A stretch of DNA of 64,000 nt from Firmicutes bacterium AF25-13AC (GTDB lineage: Bacteria; Bacillota; Clostridia; Lachnospirales; Lachnospiraceae). Positions 10,000-19,243 of this stretch are shown here, piece after piece. The stretch spans positions 1-64,000 of the forward strand of contig QUFP01000018.1 in assembly GCA_003478935.1 (NCBI GenBank), given 5' to 3'. Below the pieces are notes generated by a model, which did not search any database, was not told where the DNA came from, and saw only the letters and a program-made list of their open reading frames with translations. Numbering within the stretch: the stretch's first letter is position 1; each line of letters begins with the position of its first letter. A program made the position numbers and the translations under genes.

Positions 10000-10950
10000 A
10001 TGAGCATTCGGGAATTGCGTGAGAAATTTGAGCAGGAGAGAGCAGAAAAACAGGAACAGGGAATACTTCTTACATTTGAGGGAGTGGAAGGCTATGATGT
10101 TTACAATACGTCTGTTCCATTTATGTATGAAGGAAAAGAGTATATTTTCGGCAGGGTGGAGCGCCGCAATGAGTGGGCAACTTCTACAGTGTGCCTTTTT
10201 TCAAAAAAAGCAGAGGATGTATGGGAGCGAGTAAAAGATACGATGATGTATCAGTTAGAGGATCCTTTTGTGGTAAGGATAAATGGCGAACTTGTGCTTG
10301 GAGGAACCAGAGTAGATTTCTCCAGAGGAAAGCTGTCAGGTTTTTGTGGTGTGTTTTATAAAGGCACTAATTTATTTAATCTGTATTACTTTACCACTGG
10401 TCCTCAACAGATGAAGGATATCCGCTATGTACAGCTGCCAGATGGAAAGTTGGGCGTTTTCTCCAGACCAAGGGGAGAAGAGATTCGAAAAAAATATGGA
10501 AGTGAGGCGGTAATTGGTTTTACGGTATTAAATAGTATAAACGAGTTAGACGCTGATGTGGTGGAACAGGCCACTGCGATTGAAGGCGTATTTGGAAGGG
10601 ATGAATGGGGCGGTTGCAATCAGTGTCTGCTTCTGGAAAATGGCAAAATAGGTGTCATTGGTCATGGATGCTATAATGAATTTGATGGTACAATCAATCA
10701 GCTAGTATATACGAATATTGCTTTTGTGTTTGATCCGGAAACCTTTCAGGTATCCGATCTCAAAATGATTGGAACAAGAAAAAGCTATCCAACAGGGGAA
10801 GGCAAGAAGCCAAACCTGGCAGATTGCGCCTTTACTTCAGGTATTGTAAAACGTGACGATGGGCGTTATGATTTATACAGCGGAGTAGGCGATACAGCAG
10901 AGGGAAGAGTGATAATCGAGAATCCTTTCCCAGCAAAAATAAAGGAGTGA
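10000..10950 (+). CDS. DUF1861 family protein, probable beta-propeller glycosidase-like
   Basis: A 316-residue protein resembling DUF1861, a family predicted to fold as a five-bladed beta-propeller like GH43/GH130 enzymes. Visible features are repeated beta-strand blocks such as YEGKEYIFGRVERRNEWATS, GELVLGGTRVDF, LPDGKLGVFSRPRG and DDGRYDLYSGVGD, with acidic residues at typical propeller positions. The ATG at 10000 is preferred over a GTG at 9985 because GGAGG at 9987-9991 is spaced correctly only for 10000. The gene ends 7 bp before the FAD oxidoreductase gene, so they are co-transcribed. The activity is unknown, but context suggests handling of a sugar from the GH105 pathway. Confidence 0.7.
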   Translation: MSIRELREKFEQERAEKQEQGILLTFEGVEGYDVYNTSVPFMYEGKEYIFGRVERRNEWATSTVCLFSKKAEDVWERVKDTMMYQLEDPFVVRINGELVLGGTRVDFSRGKLSGFCGVFYKGTNLFNLYYFTTGPQQMKDIRYVQLPDGKLGVFSRPRGEEIRKKYGSEAVIGFTVLNSINELDADVVEQATAIEGVFGRDEWGGCNQCLLLENGKIGVIGHGCYNEFDGTINQLVYTNIAFVFDPETFQVSDLKMIGTRKSYPTGEGKKPNLADCAFTSGIVKRDDGRYDLYSGVGDTAEGRVIIENPFPAKIKE

Positions 10951-10957
10951 TTTCGTT

Positions 10958-12258
10958 ATGCAGGAAATAGAATGGAAGCGTAGCATCCCTGTCACAAAAG
11001 AAGTGGATGTATGTGTTGTAGGAGGTGGTCCAGCGGGTATTGCGGCAGCTGTCACGGCTGCCGCATGGGAGCAAAAGTGTTTCTGGCAGAGAAACAGCAG
11101 TGCTTTGGTGGAGCAGCTACCTTATCGAGTGTGCCAGCCTTTATGCGCTTTTCGGATGGAGAGCATTTTCTGGCAGGAGGCATAGGAAGAGAAGTATTTG
11201 AAGCGCTGTATGGACCAGAACAGGACGATACAATTATTGAATATTCGATTCAGACTGAAAAACTGAAGCGAATTTATGACGATATGATGGTGGAAAGTGG
11301 CGCAGACTTTTTGTTTGATACCAGTCTTGTGGATGTAAAGGTGATGGACGGAATAATCCGTGCCGTAATTTTTCAGGGACATGAAAGTCTGTTTGCGGTA
11401 AAGGCAAAAACGTATATTGATTGTACAGGAGATGGAACGTTATCTGTAATGGCAGGAGCACCTTGGGAAAAGGGAGATGAGAGGGGACGTATGATGCCAG
11501 CTACTCTGTGCAGCCTTTGGACCAATATTGATTGGAATCGTGCAATTGTAGAAGTCGGTCTTGATCCAGATAACCGTAAGCTTTCTCAAGCTTTTGCAGA
11601 TGGCGTGTTCAGTGTGAAGGATACAAGCTTGCCAGGTATGTGGCGAATGCCAGAGGATATGGGCGGCGGAAATATCGGCCATGTATTTGGTGTGGATGGC
11701 ACGAAGGAGGAAGATCTGACAAGAGGAATTCTGGATGCTCGCAAGCGAATGCCAGAATATGAATATTATTATACACATTATCTGGAAGGATATGAAAAGG
11801 CCTTTCTTGTTTCTACAGGAGCAAATCTTGGTATTCGTGAAACCAGAAGAATCCTTGGCGAGTATGTCTTAAATGCACAGGATTACGAAAAAAGAGCTTC
11901 CTTTGAGGATGAGATCGGACGGTATTGCTACCCGATCGATCTGCATCCGCTTGAACCTGGAGCTGCAAAAACAAAGTATGAGGAAGACTATACAAAGGGC
12001 TATGGAAAAGGAAATAGTTATGGAATTCCGTATCGCTGCCTACTTCCTAAGAATACAGAGAACCTTTTAGTGGCGGGACGTTGTATCAGTACCAGCCGTG
12101 AAATGAATGGATCGACTCGTGTGATGCCTTGCTGTTTTATCACCGGCATGGCAGCAGGAGCAGCAGCAGCTTTTTCGAAAGACAGCAACGTGCGAGCAGT
12201 TTCAGTTTCTTCTTTACGTCAGGAATTAAGAAAAAGAGGCGGTTATCTGCCGGAGTAG
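10958..12258 (+). CDS. FAD-dependent oxidoreductase, split by an apparent 1-nt deletion
   Basis: A Rossmann dinucleotide motif VVGGGPAGIAAAVTAA opens the protein, which matches the FAD_oxidored (PF12831) group. The frame breaks at about 11062, where GCCGCATGG appears to be one C short of GCC CGC ATG G. With the base restored the protein runs on through MGAKVFLAEKQQCFGG, a second FAD-contact region (GRCISTSREMNGSTRVMPCC) near the C-terminus, and ends at 12258 (about 433 aa). It follows DUF1861 by 7 bp. FAD oxidoreductases of this group are recurrent in polyuronide loci of Paenibacillus and clostridia, but their substrate is not established. Confidence 0.75.
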
Positions 12259-12487
12259 CCATGGTGACAGGGATGGTGGCTCATTTACTGTACCTTTGGC
12301 TTGGAAGTAAAAAAAGAACACTTGGATTTGCAGACCATTCGATTTATTATACTCATAAGAAAGTAAATCTCGAGTTACTTTCCTATCGCCACTTCCATGA
12401 ATCAGGTGCATAGCTGCAGAGAATATACAAATCTTTCAGAAATTTCTCAGGTGACGCAGATTTTGATTGAGCTAAGTAAACTATAAA
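12259..12487. other. Non-coding gap before feoAB
   Basis: About 230 bp with no supported gene. It holds a symmetrical hairpin GAAAGTAA/TTACTTTC around 12359-12383 with an 8-nt loop and no T-run. A short open frame at 12397-12486 (29 codons, no ribosome site) has protein-like composition and may be a remnant of a lost gene. No family is recognisable. Confidence 0.35.
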
Positions 12488-12502
12488 TGAAAAATATTTT
12501 CA
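12488..12502. promoter_or_regulatory. Fur-like palindrome at the feoAB promoter
   Basis: TGAAAAATATTTTCA is an almost perfect 7-1-7 palindrome resembling AT-rich Fur boxes. It lies immediately upstream of the -35 region, with a second ATTTTCA half-site at 12509-12515. Iron repression of feoAB through this site is inferred from position and motif type. Confidence 0.4.
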
Positions 12503-12509
12503 ATAACTA

Positions 12510-12538
12510 TTTTCAAATCCATCGTGAATTGCTATAAT
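12510..12538 (+). promoter_or_regulatory. Promoter of feoAB with extended -10
   Basis: TATAAT at 12533-12538 is preceded by TG one base upstream (TGCTATAAT), an extended -10. A weak -35, TTTTCA, lies at 12510-12515 with a 17-bp spacer. The start codon is about 54 bp downstream. Confidence 0.65.
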
Positions 12539-12591
12539 GGCTTCTGAAAAAGACATCAAAGTCGATATATTCACAAAGGAAGTGACATAAT

Positions 12592-14963
12592 ATGACACTT
12601 AAGGATCTTGAAATAGGAAAGACAGCGGTTGTCACCGTTGTTGGAGGAGAAGGTGCGCTGAGGCAGCATTTTCTTGATATGGGTGTGATTCCAGGAGTTT
12701 CGGTGACTGTGGTTAAGCTGGCGCCGATGGGCGATCCGATGGAGCTTAGAATCCACGGATATGAGCTGACTCTTCGTCTGGCAGATGCAGAGAAGATTTT
12801 AATTGATGAATCTTCTGTGACAAAGGCAGATGGCAAAAGGGAAAAGAACACAAAAAATATTTCCAAAGAGAATGCTGTGACAGAGCATCCTGGTCTTGGT
12901 GAAGGCGGACGTTTCCACCAAAAGGCAGATGAGCATCCAGTTCCTAAGGGAACAGTACTGACATTTGCGCTTGCAGGAAATCAAAACTGCGGAAAGACAA
13001 CACTTTTTAATCAGCTGACTGGTTCAAACCAGCACGTTGGAAATTTTCCAGGCGTGACAGTTGACAGCAAAAATGGTCAGATTCGAAATCATCCTGATAC
13101 GCTTGTGACAGATCTGCCAGGCATTTACTCAATGTCTCCCTACAGCAGTGAGGAGATTGTGACAAGAGAGTTTATTATTAAGCAAAAGCCTACCGGCATT
13201 ATAAATATTGTGGATGCCACAAATATTGAGCGAAATCTATATCTGACAATGCAGCTTTTGGAGCTTGATGTGCCTATGGTGCTTGCACTCAATATGATGG
13301 ATGAGATGCGCGGAAATGGCGGATCTGTCCGTATCAATAAATTGGAGTCTATGCTTGGTATTCCAGTTGTTCCAATCTCAGCAGCAAAAAATGAGGGTAT
13401 TACAGAGCTTATAAACCATGCAATTCATGTGGCGCAATATCAGGAAAAGCCAAGCCGACAGGATTTTTGTGATGAAAACAGTCATAATGGAGCAGTTCAT
13501 CGCTGCCTTCATGCAATAATGCATCTGATTGAAGATCATGCCGTTAGGCAGGTATTCCGGTGCGTTTTGCGGCAAGTAAGCTTGTTGAAGGTGATCAGCT
13601 TGTTGAGCAGGCATTAAACTTAGAGCAAAACGAGAAGGAAATGATTGAGCATATCATTGTGCAGATGGAAGAGGAGCGTGGACTTGACCGCTCAGCAGCC
13701 ATTGCAGACATGCGTTTTTCATTCATTCAAAAGCTGTGTGATCAGACAGTGATTAAGCCGGGTGAAAGCAAAGAGCACGAAAGAAGCCGGAAAATCGATG
13801 CAGTATTGACTGGCCGCTATACGGCACTTCCGATGTTTGCTGCAATCATGGCACTTGTATTCTGGCTGACATTTGGTGTAATTGGTGCAGGACTTCAAAA
13901 TTTGATGGAGATTGGAATTGACTGGCTGACGCAAAAGACGGATGCTGTGATGACGTTATGGCAGGTCAATGATGTACTTCATTCTCTTGTAATTGATGGC
14001 ATATTTAATGGTGTCGGAAGCGTACTTAGCTTTCTTCCTATTATTGTTACACTGTTTTTGTTCTTATCATTGCTTGAGGATAGTGGTTATATGGCACGAG
14101 TTGCCTTTGTTATGGACAAGCCGCTTCGTAAGATTGGTCTTTCCGGACGAAGCATTGTGCCAATGTTAGTTGGATTTGGATGTACAGTGCCTGGTGTAAT
14201 GGCGACAAGAACACTGCCGTCAGCGCGTGACCGTAAGATGACGATTATGCTTACACCATTTATGAGCTGCACGGCTAAGCTTCCTATCTATGGATTTTTT
14301 ACATCAGTATTCTTTCCAAAGCAAAGCGGTATTATCATGATTGGTCTTTACTTTTTAGGTATAGCAATGGGTATTTTAACAGCTGTTATTTCCAGAAAGA
14401 CTATGTTTCATGGAGAGGCTGTTCCATTTGTAATGGAGCTGCCAAATTATCGTCTTCCAGGAGCAAAAAATGTACTCCAGCTGATGTGGGACAAAGCAAA
14501 AGATTTCCTTCAAAGAGCATTTACTGTAATCTTTATGGCATCTCTTGTAATCTGGTTCTTGCAGACATTTGGATTACATTTAAGCATGGTAGCAGATTCA
14601 AAAGACAGCATTTTAGCTGCAGTGGCAGGTGCAATCGCACCAATCTTTGCACCGCTTGGCTTTGGTGACTGGCGTATCTGTACATCCTTAATTGCAGGAT
14701 TTATGGCAAAGGAAAGCGTTGTTTCTACACTTTCAGTATTGTTTGGAAGTACAAAGACATTGTTGGAAGTACTCTCGCCGCTGTCAGCAGCGTCTCTTCT
14801 TGTATTTTGTCTTCTGTACACACCATGTATTGCAGCAATCTCTTCTATTAAAAGAGAGCTGGGAGCAAAGTGGGCAGTAGGCATTGTGCTGTTTCAGTGT
14901 GCTGTAGCATGGGTGGCAGCATTTGTAGTCCATTTGATTGGAATGGCGATTTTAGCGTTATAA
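12592..14963 (+). CDS. feoB: FeoA-FeoB fusion ferrous iron transporter, with an apparent 1-nt deletion
   Basis: Ferrous iron importer of the cytoplasmic membrane. Residues 1-~75 are a FeoA/SH3-like domain (LRQHFLDMGVIPGVSV) fused ahead of FeoB. The G domain begins near residue 125 with GNQNCGKTTLFN (G1), then FPGVTVD (G2), DLPGIYS (G3) and NMMDEM (G4). The membrane part includes GFGCTVPGVMATRTL and the C-terminal Gate/core helices. The frame is lost at about 13545 in the G-domain helical region, where GTTAGGCA appears to lack one C (GTT CAG GCA). Restored length is about 791 aa, normal for a fused FeoAB. A Fur-like box and promoter precede it and a strong terminator follows. Confidence 0.9.
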
Positions 14964-14964
14964 T

Positions 14965-14992
14965 AAAGGGCAGTCGAAAGACTGCCTTTTTT
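14965..14992 (+). terminator. Intrinsic terminator after feoAB
   Basis: AAAGGGCAGTC pairs with GACTGCCTTT around a GAAA tetraloop, followed by a run of Ts. A textbook rho-independent terminator. Confidence 0.9.
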
Positions 14993-15058
14993 ACGTTGAA
15001 AATCCTTGTATGCTGTGATATACTGAGCTTTGATAAAAACAGAGGCAGGAAATTGTTC

Positions 15059-16645
15059 ATGAAAAAGATTATATGTATAATTGAAACAGTACTTGCAATT
15101 CTGATGATAGCAGTACTTATTTTCGGCATTAAAAATGATATTGCACCCCAAAATGTATTTAATGAGACTGTTCTCAAGCCAGAAGGTACGTGGAGTGAGA
15201 AAATGCTTGCATCAGACGAAATTGTTCAGTATGAGTATGATATTCCAAAATCGCAGAATGAAAAAAACTGGATAATGATGTTAAAAACACATTGGGTCGA
15301 TTTTGAAATCTTTGCCGATGATGTAAGTCTTTATCGCACAGAAGGAAAGCGAACAGGTTTTGTCCATTTATTCGAGGTTCCAACAGGAAAGAAGCTGACG
15401 GTTCAATTTTTTCATGTCTCAGAAAAAGCAGCAGATGCAATTGAGCAGTCAGATTTTCAAATAGGAAATCGAAGCGGTATATATCGTATGATTTTGGTCA
15501 AAAATATTCATGCTGGTATATTTGCTGTTTTTGCAGCAGTGTCGGGATTTACAGCCATATTTGCAGGCTTTTATATGCGTAAGGCATGGACAAGGCAGAT
15601 ATGCGAAAGTTTGATATGTCTTGGTGCTTTTGTTGTTGACGCTGGTTTATGGATTTTAACAGATTCAAAATTTTTGCTTTTATTTACGCAAAAAAGCGGC
15701 GTGATCGAACTAGTATCATTTTTGGCATTTTTTACGCTTGCCATTCCGCTGCTTGGTTTCACAAAGCGCATGTTTACGGGGAAAGAAAAAATGTTTGGAA
15801 TTATGCAGTGCTTGTTTGCTGCAATGCTTGGACTATACTGCATAAATTACATAACAGCGTTTATACCGTTTGCAATTATAATTGTGCTGGAACATATTTT
15901 AATTGCAATTACAATTACTATAGTTGTAGTGGAAGGCTTTATTAGGCTTCACAAAAATAAAAACGTAAAACTGTTTCGTGTGCTGAGTGGCTATAGTATA
16001 TTCAGTATATGCAGTATTATAGCAATTGTCTTTTATTACATTGGTCTTGAGTTTCAGTATTCCATTTCCTATGTTATAGCAATTCTGTGCTTTGCCTTTT
16101 TTCTGGCAGATGCGGCTGGAATTGCAATTTATGAGCAAATTCGCGAAAATGCAAATGTGGCATTATATGCAAAGATGGCTTACACAGATATGATGACAGG
16201 TCTTAAAAATCGTGCTGCATTTATTGACGACAGTAACAGAGATGCCCATACACCTGGTGCTGTTTCTTATATCATGATCGATGCAAACAACTTAAAAAAA
16301 GTCAATGATTCACTTGGTCATAAAAGAGGTGATGAGCTTTTAACAACAGTTGCAAGGTGCATGGAAGCAGGTGTAAAAAAATATGCAGGAAACGGAAGAT
16401 GCTATCGTATTGGAGGAGATGAGTTTGTAATTCGCCTGAATAATGCTACAGAGCAGGATACAAAAGAATGTATGCAGCGTGTGAAAGAAGCACTTGCAGC
16501 AGCAGATAAAAAGACAGATATTCCGATTTCAGCAGCGATGGGATATGCATGGAGTGATGCTCCAGACAAGGATACAGAAAAACTGCTGCAAAATGCAGAT
16601 GCTCAGATGTATGAAAATAAGCAGATGATGAAGAAGTTCTTTTGA
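15059..16645 (+). CDS. 7TM-type sensor diguanylate cyclase (GGDEF)
   Basis: A 528-residue membrane protein. An N-terminal helix is followed by an extracellular beta-rich region (about 30-145) and seven hydrophobic segments between about 150 and 360, as in 7TMR-DISM sensors. A C-terminal GGDEF domain from about 375 has RIGGDEFVIRL. The GGDEF signature is intact, so c-di-GMP synthesis from GTP is likely. No RxxD inhibitory site is present five residues upstream (the sequence there is AGNG before RCYRI), so product inhibition through a canonical I-site is not expected. The ATG at 15059 has AGGCAGGA upstream; the open frame before it overlaps feoB and its terminator. Confidence 0.85.
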   Translation: MKKIICIIETVLAILMIAVLIFGIKNDIAPQNVFNETVLKPEGTWSEKMLASDEIVQYEYDIPKSQNEKNWIMMLKTHWVDFEIFADDVSLYRTEGKRTGFVHLFEVPTGKKLTVQFFHVSEKAADAIEQSDFQIGNRSGIYRMILVKNIHAGIFAVFAAVSGFTAIFAGFYMRKAWTRQICESLICLGAFVVDAGLWILTDSKFLLLFTQKSGVIELVSFLAFFTLAIPLLGFTKRMFTGKEKMFGIMQCLFAAMLGLYCINYITAFIPFAIIIVLEHILIAITITIVVVEGFIRLHKNKNVKLFRVLSGYSIFSICSIIAIVFYYIGLEFQYSISYVIAILCFAFFLADAAGIAIYEQIRENANVALYAKMAYTDMMTGLKNRAAFIDDSNRDAHTPGAVSYIMIDANNLKKVNDSLGHKRGDELLTTVARCMEAGVKKYAGNGRCYRIGGDEFVIRLNNATEQDTKECMQRVKEALAAADKKTDIPISAAMGYAWSDAPDKDTEKLLQNADAQMYENKQMMKKFF

Positions 16646-16728
16646 AAGAATTGTCATTTAGCAAAAATGTTTTTGAGTATGATATTATAAAAATTAAGCA
16701 AGTGTAAATAATCAAAGTATTTTTCAAG

Positions 16729-16767
16729 TCCGCTTGATGCTAGAGTGATGGCATCAGGCGGATTTTT
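16729..16767 (+). terminator. Intrinsic terminator after the diguanylate cyclase gene
   Basis: TCCGCTTGATGC at 16729-16740 pairs with GCATCAGGCGGA at 16751-16762 (one G-U pair), followed by TTTTT. Confidence 0.88.
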
Positions 16768-16838
16768 GCTTACGCTATTAATAATATGGAAGGAATGGAA
16801 AAATATGGAGATAGGTAGAAAGCAAGAAACAGGATTAA

Positions 16839-17030
16839 AAGGAGAACAGAAATGGGAATAGATCGGGAAGCTGTGTGCTGTATGAGGATGATTTTGTATC
16901 ATTTAATTATGAATCTTTGGCTGCAAAGAAGCAGATTAACGTCACTGTCGGTGACAATGGTGAATTTATTGTATCTGGTGCGAAAACAAGTACAAAATAT
17001 CACTTTTTGAACTGTATCGTAAAAGATTGA
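16839..17030 (+). pseudogene. Remnant of a GH31-like C-terminal domain
   Basis: An open frame without a usable start reads GSCVLYEDDFVSFNYE, then INVTVGDNGEFIVSG, and ends at TGA 17028-17030. LYEDDG.S..YE is the hallmark of the DUF5110 region at the end of GH31 alpha-glucosidase-type enzymes. A ribosome site and an ATG at 16852 in another frame (MGIDREAV) sit just before it, as if the body of the gene had been deleted and the two ends joined out of frame. The stretch 16768-17192 holds only this remnant and the leader of the following permease gene. Confidence 0.5.
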
Positions 17031-17192
17031 ACTGTAAAGTAAGATATTTATAAACATCGGCGCCTTGTAAAACGGGCGCAGAATTTGTTATGAAATCTAA
17101 CGGACTGTAAAAGGCGGTAGCTTTTGGGATTTTTTTTCAGCAAAGAGTGCGCTACAATGCAGACAAGAAAACAAAAAGAGAGGTGGAGCTTT

Positions 17193-18158
17193 ATGAAAGC
17201 AAAAACAAAAACAAACCCTCGCAGTAAAAAGGGGGATGGTATCATCAAAAATCTTCTGTATGATATCCGCTACAATCCATATCTGTGTCTGTTGGCACTA
17301 CCGGCAGTCATCTGGTTCTGCGTATTTTCTTACGCACCATTAGTGTATTTGATAGCTTCCTTTAAGAAGTACTCAGCCGTTAAGGGACTGTGGGGAAGTG
17401 ATTGGGTTGGCTTTAAGAACTTTAAGGCATTCTTTGGTTCCAAGAACTTCTATACGGTAACGTTTAATACCTTATATTTAAATGCACTTTTTATTATCAG
17501 TTCCATGCTGGTATCAATTTTGATTGCAATTGCGCTGTCTGAGGTATCAGGAAAGTGGTTTAAGAAGATTACACAGTCAGTTGTCATTCTGCCGCACTTT
17601 ATTTCATGGACAGTCGTTGCACTTCTCTGTGAGGCACTTTTAAAGACAAACAATGGTTTTATTAATAACATCTTAGCAACATTGGGATTTGAGAGAATCA
17701 ACTTCTATCAGAATGCAGATGTATGGCCGGCACTTCTTACATTCTTAAAAGTATGGCAGGGTGCAGGTTATGGCTCTATTGTGTATCTGGCAACTATCAC
17801 AGGTCTTGATCAGGAGATGTATGAGGCTGCCAGAGTGGATGGTGCAACAAGAGGTAAATGTATCCGTTACTTGACACTTCCTTTGTTAAAGTCAACTGCA
17901 GTCATGCTGTTTATCATGAGCATCGGAAAAATCTTCAATGGTGATTTCGGTATGATATACAACTTGGTATTAAATAATACAATGCTGTACCGTACAACAG
18001 ATGTAATTGATACATATGTATACCGTATGTTAGTTGAGTCAAGTAACATCGGACAGTCCTCTGCGGTATCCTTGTATCAGTCTATTATGGGTCTTGTGAT
18101 CGTTCTTGGAACAAATGCATTAACGAAGAAGTTAGACCCAGATTCTGCATTATTCTGA
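17193..18158 (+). CDS. ABC sugar transporter permease, LplB type (second locus)
   Basis: A 321-residue inner-membrane permease with six predicted helices and the EAA loop EAARVDGATRGKCIRYLTLP. It is homologous to the permease at 287-1246 (shared LPHFISWTVV, GxGY/GW..I-YL and YEAARVDG) but clearly diverged. The start at 17193 follows GAGGTGG; the open frame extends upstream to 17124 without a ribosome site. It pairs with the next gene (18-bp gap). The substrate is probably an unsaturated-uronate-generating oligosaccharide given the GH88, GH43 and heparinase-like genes downstream. Confidence 0.9.
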   Translation: MKAKTKTNPRSKKGDGIIKNLLYDIRYNPYLCLLALPAVIWFCVFSYAPLVYLIASFKKYSAVKGLWGSDWVGFKNFKAFFGSKNFYTVTFNTLYLNALFIISSMLVSILIAIALSEVSGKWFKKITQSVVILPHFISWTVVALLCEALLKTNNGFINNILATLGFERINFYQNADVWPALLTFLKVWQGAGYGSIVYLATITGLDQEMYEAARVDGATRGKCIRYLTLPLLKSTAVMLFIMSIGKIFNGDFGMIYNLVLNNTMLYRTTDVIDTYVYRMLVESSNIGQSSAVSLYQSIMGLVIVLGTNALTKKLDPDSALF

Positions 18159-18176
18159 TGAGGGAGGGAAAGTAAA

Positions 18177-19112
18177 ATGGCAAAGAAAGAAAAACAAAAG
18201 AAGCAATATGATGCGAAAAAGCATATTCAAATGACAGGAAGCGACCGTGTGATGAATGGAGGCTTTTATCTGTTTATCACAGTGTTCTCGATCATTTGTC
18301 TGATTCCGTTTTTGTTAGTTTTAGGTTCCTCATTTACTGCAGAGCGTGCATTGACACAGAATGGTTACAATATCTGGCCGTCTGAGTTTTCGCTGGATGC
18401 GTACAAGCTTGTATTCGTCAGTGGCGATATCCCGCAGGCATACCTTATAACTGTTGGAACAACAATTGTCGGAACTTTTTTCTCAATGGTATTTACATGT
18501 GGTGCGGCATATGCGATGTCTGTAAAGAATTTTAAATCAAGAGGCGTGCTGGCACTGTTTATCTACTTTACTATGCTGTTTAACGGCGGTTTAGTAGCAA
18601 ATTACCTTCTGACAACAAAGTTTTTACATTTGCAGAATAACATTCTTGTTTTGCTGCTTCCTAGCTTTTGTAATGCATGGAACATTCTTCTGATGAGAAA
18701 TTTCTTCAGCGGAATTCCAGCTTCTCTTGCAGAGTCTGCAAAGATTGATGGTGCAAACGATATCACAATTTTGATTAAGATTATAATTCCGATTTCCCTT
18801 CCGGGAATCGCTACGATTGGTTTGTTCTACGCACTGACATACTGGAATGAGTGGTATAAGTGTCTTCTTTATATCGACTCCAGCCACAGCCAGTACTACA
18901 CCTTACAGTATTTGATTCAGCAGATCTTACGTCAGGTAAACTATGCAGCAAACCAACCGGCAGAGGCAGTAGGTCTTAATTCGCTTACACTTCCGACTTA
19001 TGCATATCGTATGGCAACCATAATCGTTGCAATTGGACCAATTATCCTGCTGTATCCATTCTTACAGAAGTATTTTGTACAAGGTTTGACAGTTGGTTCT
19101 GTAAAGGGTTAA
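18177..19112 (+). CDS. ABC sugar transporter permease, YtcP/LplC type (second locus)
   Basis: A 311-residue partner permease with a Lys-rich N-terminus, six membrane segments and the EAA loop AESAKIDGANDITILIKIIIP. The C-terminus YFVQGLTVGSVKG is nearly the same as in the permease ending at 2144. A GAGGGAGG site precedes the ATG. A bidirectional terminator follows. The binding protein for this importer is encoded separately at 21884-23512, beyond the regulator gene, which is a less usual order than permease-permease-binding protein. Confidence 0.9.
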   Translation: MAKKEKQKKQYDAKKHIQMTGSDRVMNGGFYLFITVFSIICLIPFLLVLGSSFTAERALTQNGYNIWPSEFSLDAYKLVFVSGDIPQAYLITVGTTIVGTFFSMVFTCGAAYAMSVKNFKSRGVLALFIYFTMLFNGGLVANYLLTTKFLHLQNNILVLLLPSFCNAWNILLMRNFFSGIPASLAESAKIDGANDITILIKIIIPISLPGIATIGLFYALTYWNEWYKCLLYIDSSHSQYYTLQYLIQQILRQVNYAANQPAEAVGLNSLTLPTYAYRMATIIVAIGPIILLYPFLQKYFVQGLTVGSVKG

Positions 19113-19173
19113 GAGAGAATAAGAAGCAGAAATGCAATGTAATTTTAATGAAAAAGATAAGCATTGAAAGCAT

Positions 19174-19206
19174 AAAAAAGAGCATCCGTCAGGGTGCTCT
19201 TTTTGC
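19174..19206. terminator. Bidirectional terminator between permease and regulator genes
   Basis: AAAAAGAGCATCC and GGGTGCTCTTTTT form a hairpin with A-run and T-run flanks, serving the plus-strand permease gene ending at 19112 and the minus-strand regulator ending at 19244. Confidence 0.88.
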
Positions 19207-19243
19207 GTGATGGAAAAGTTTTGAGTAATTTAACTCGTTGAAT

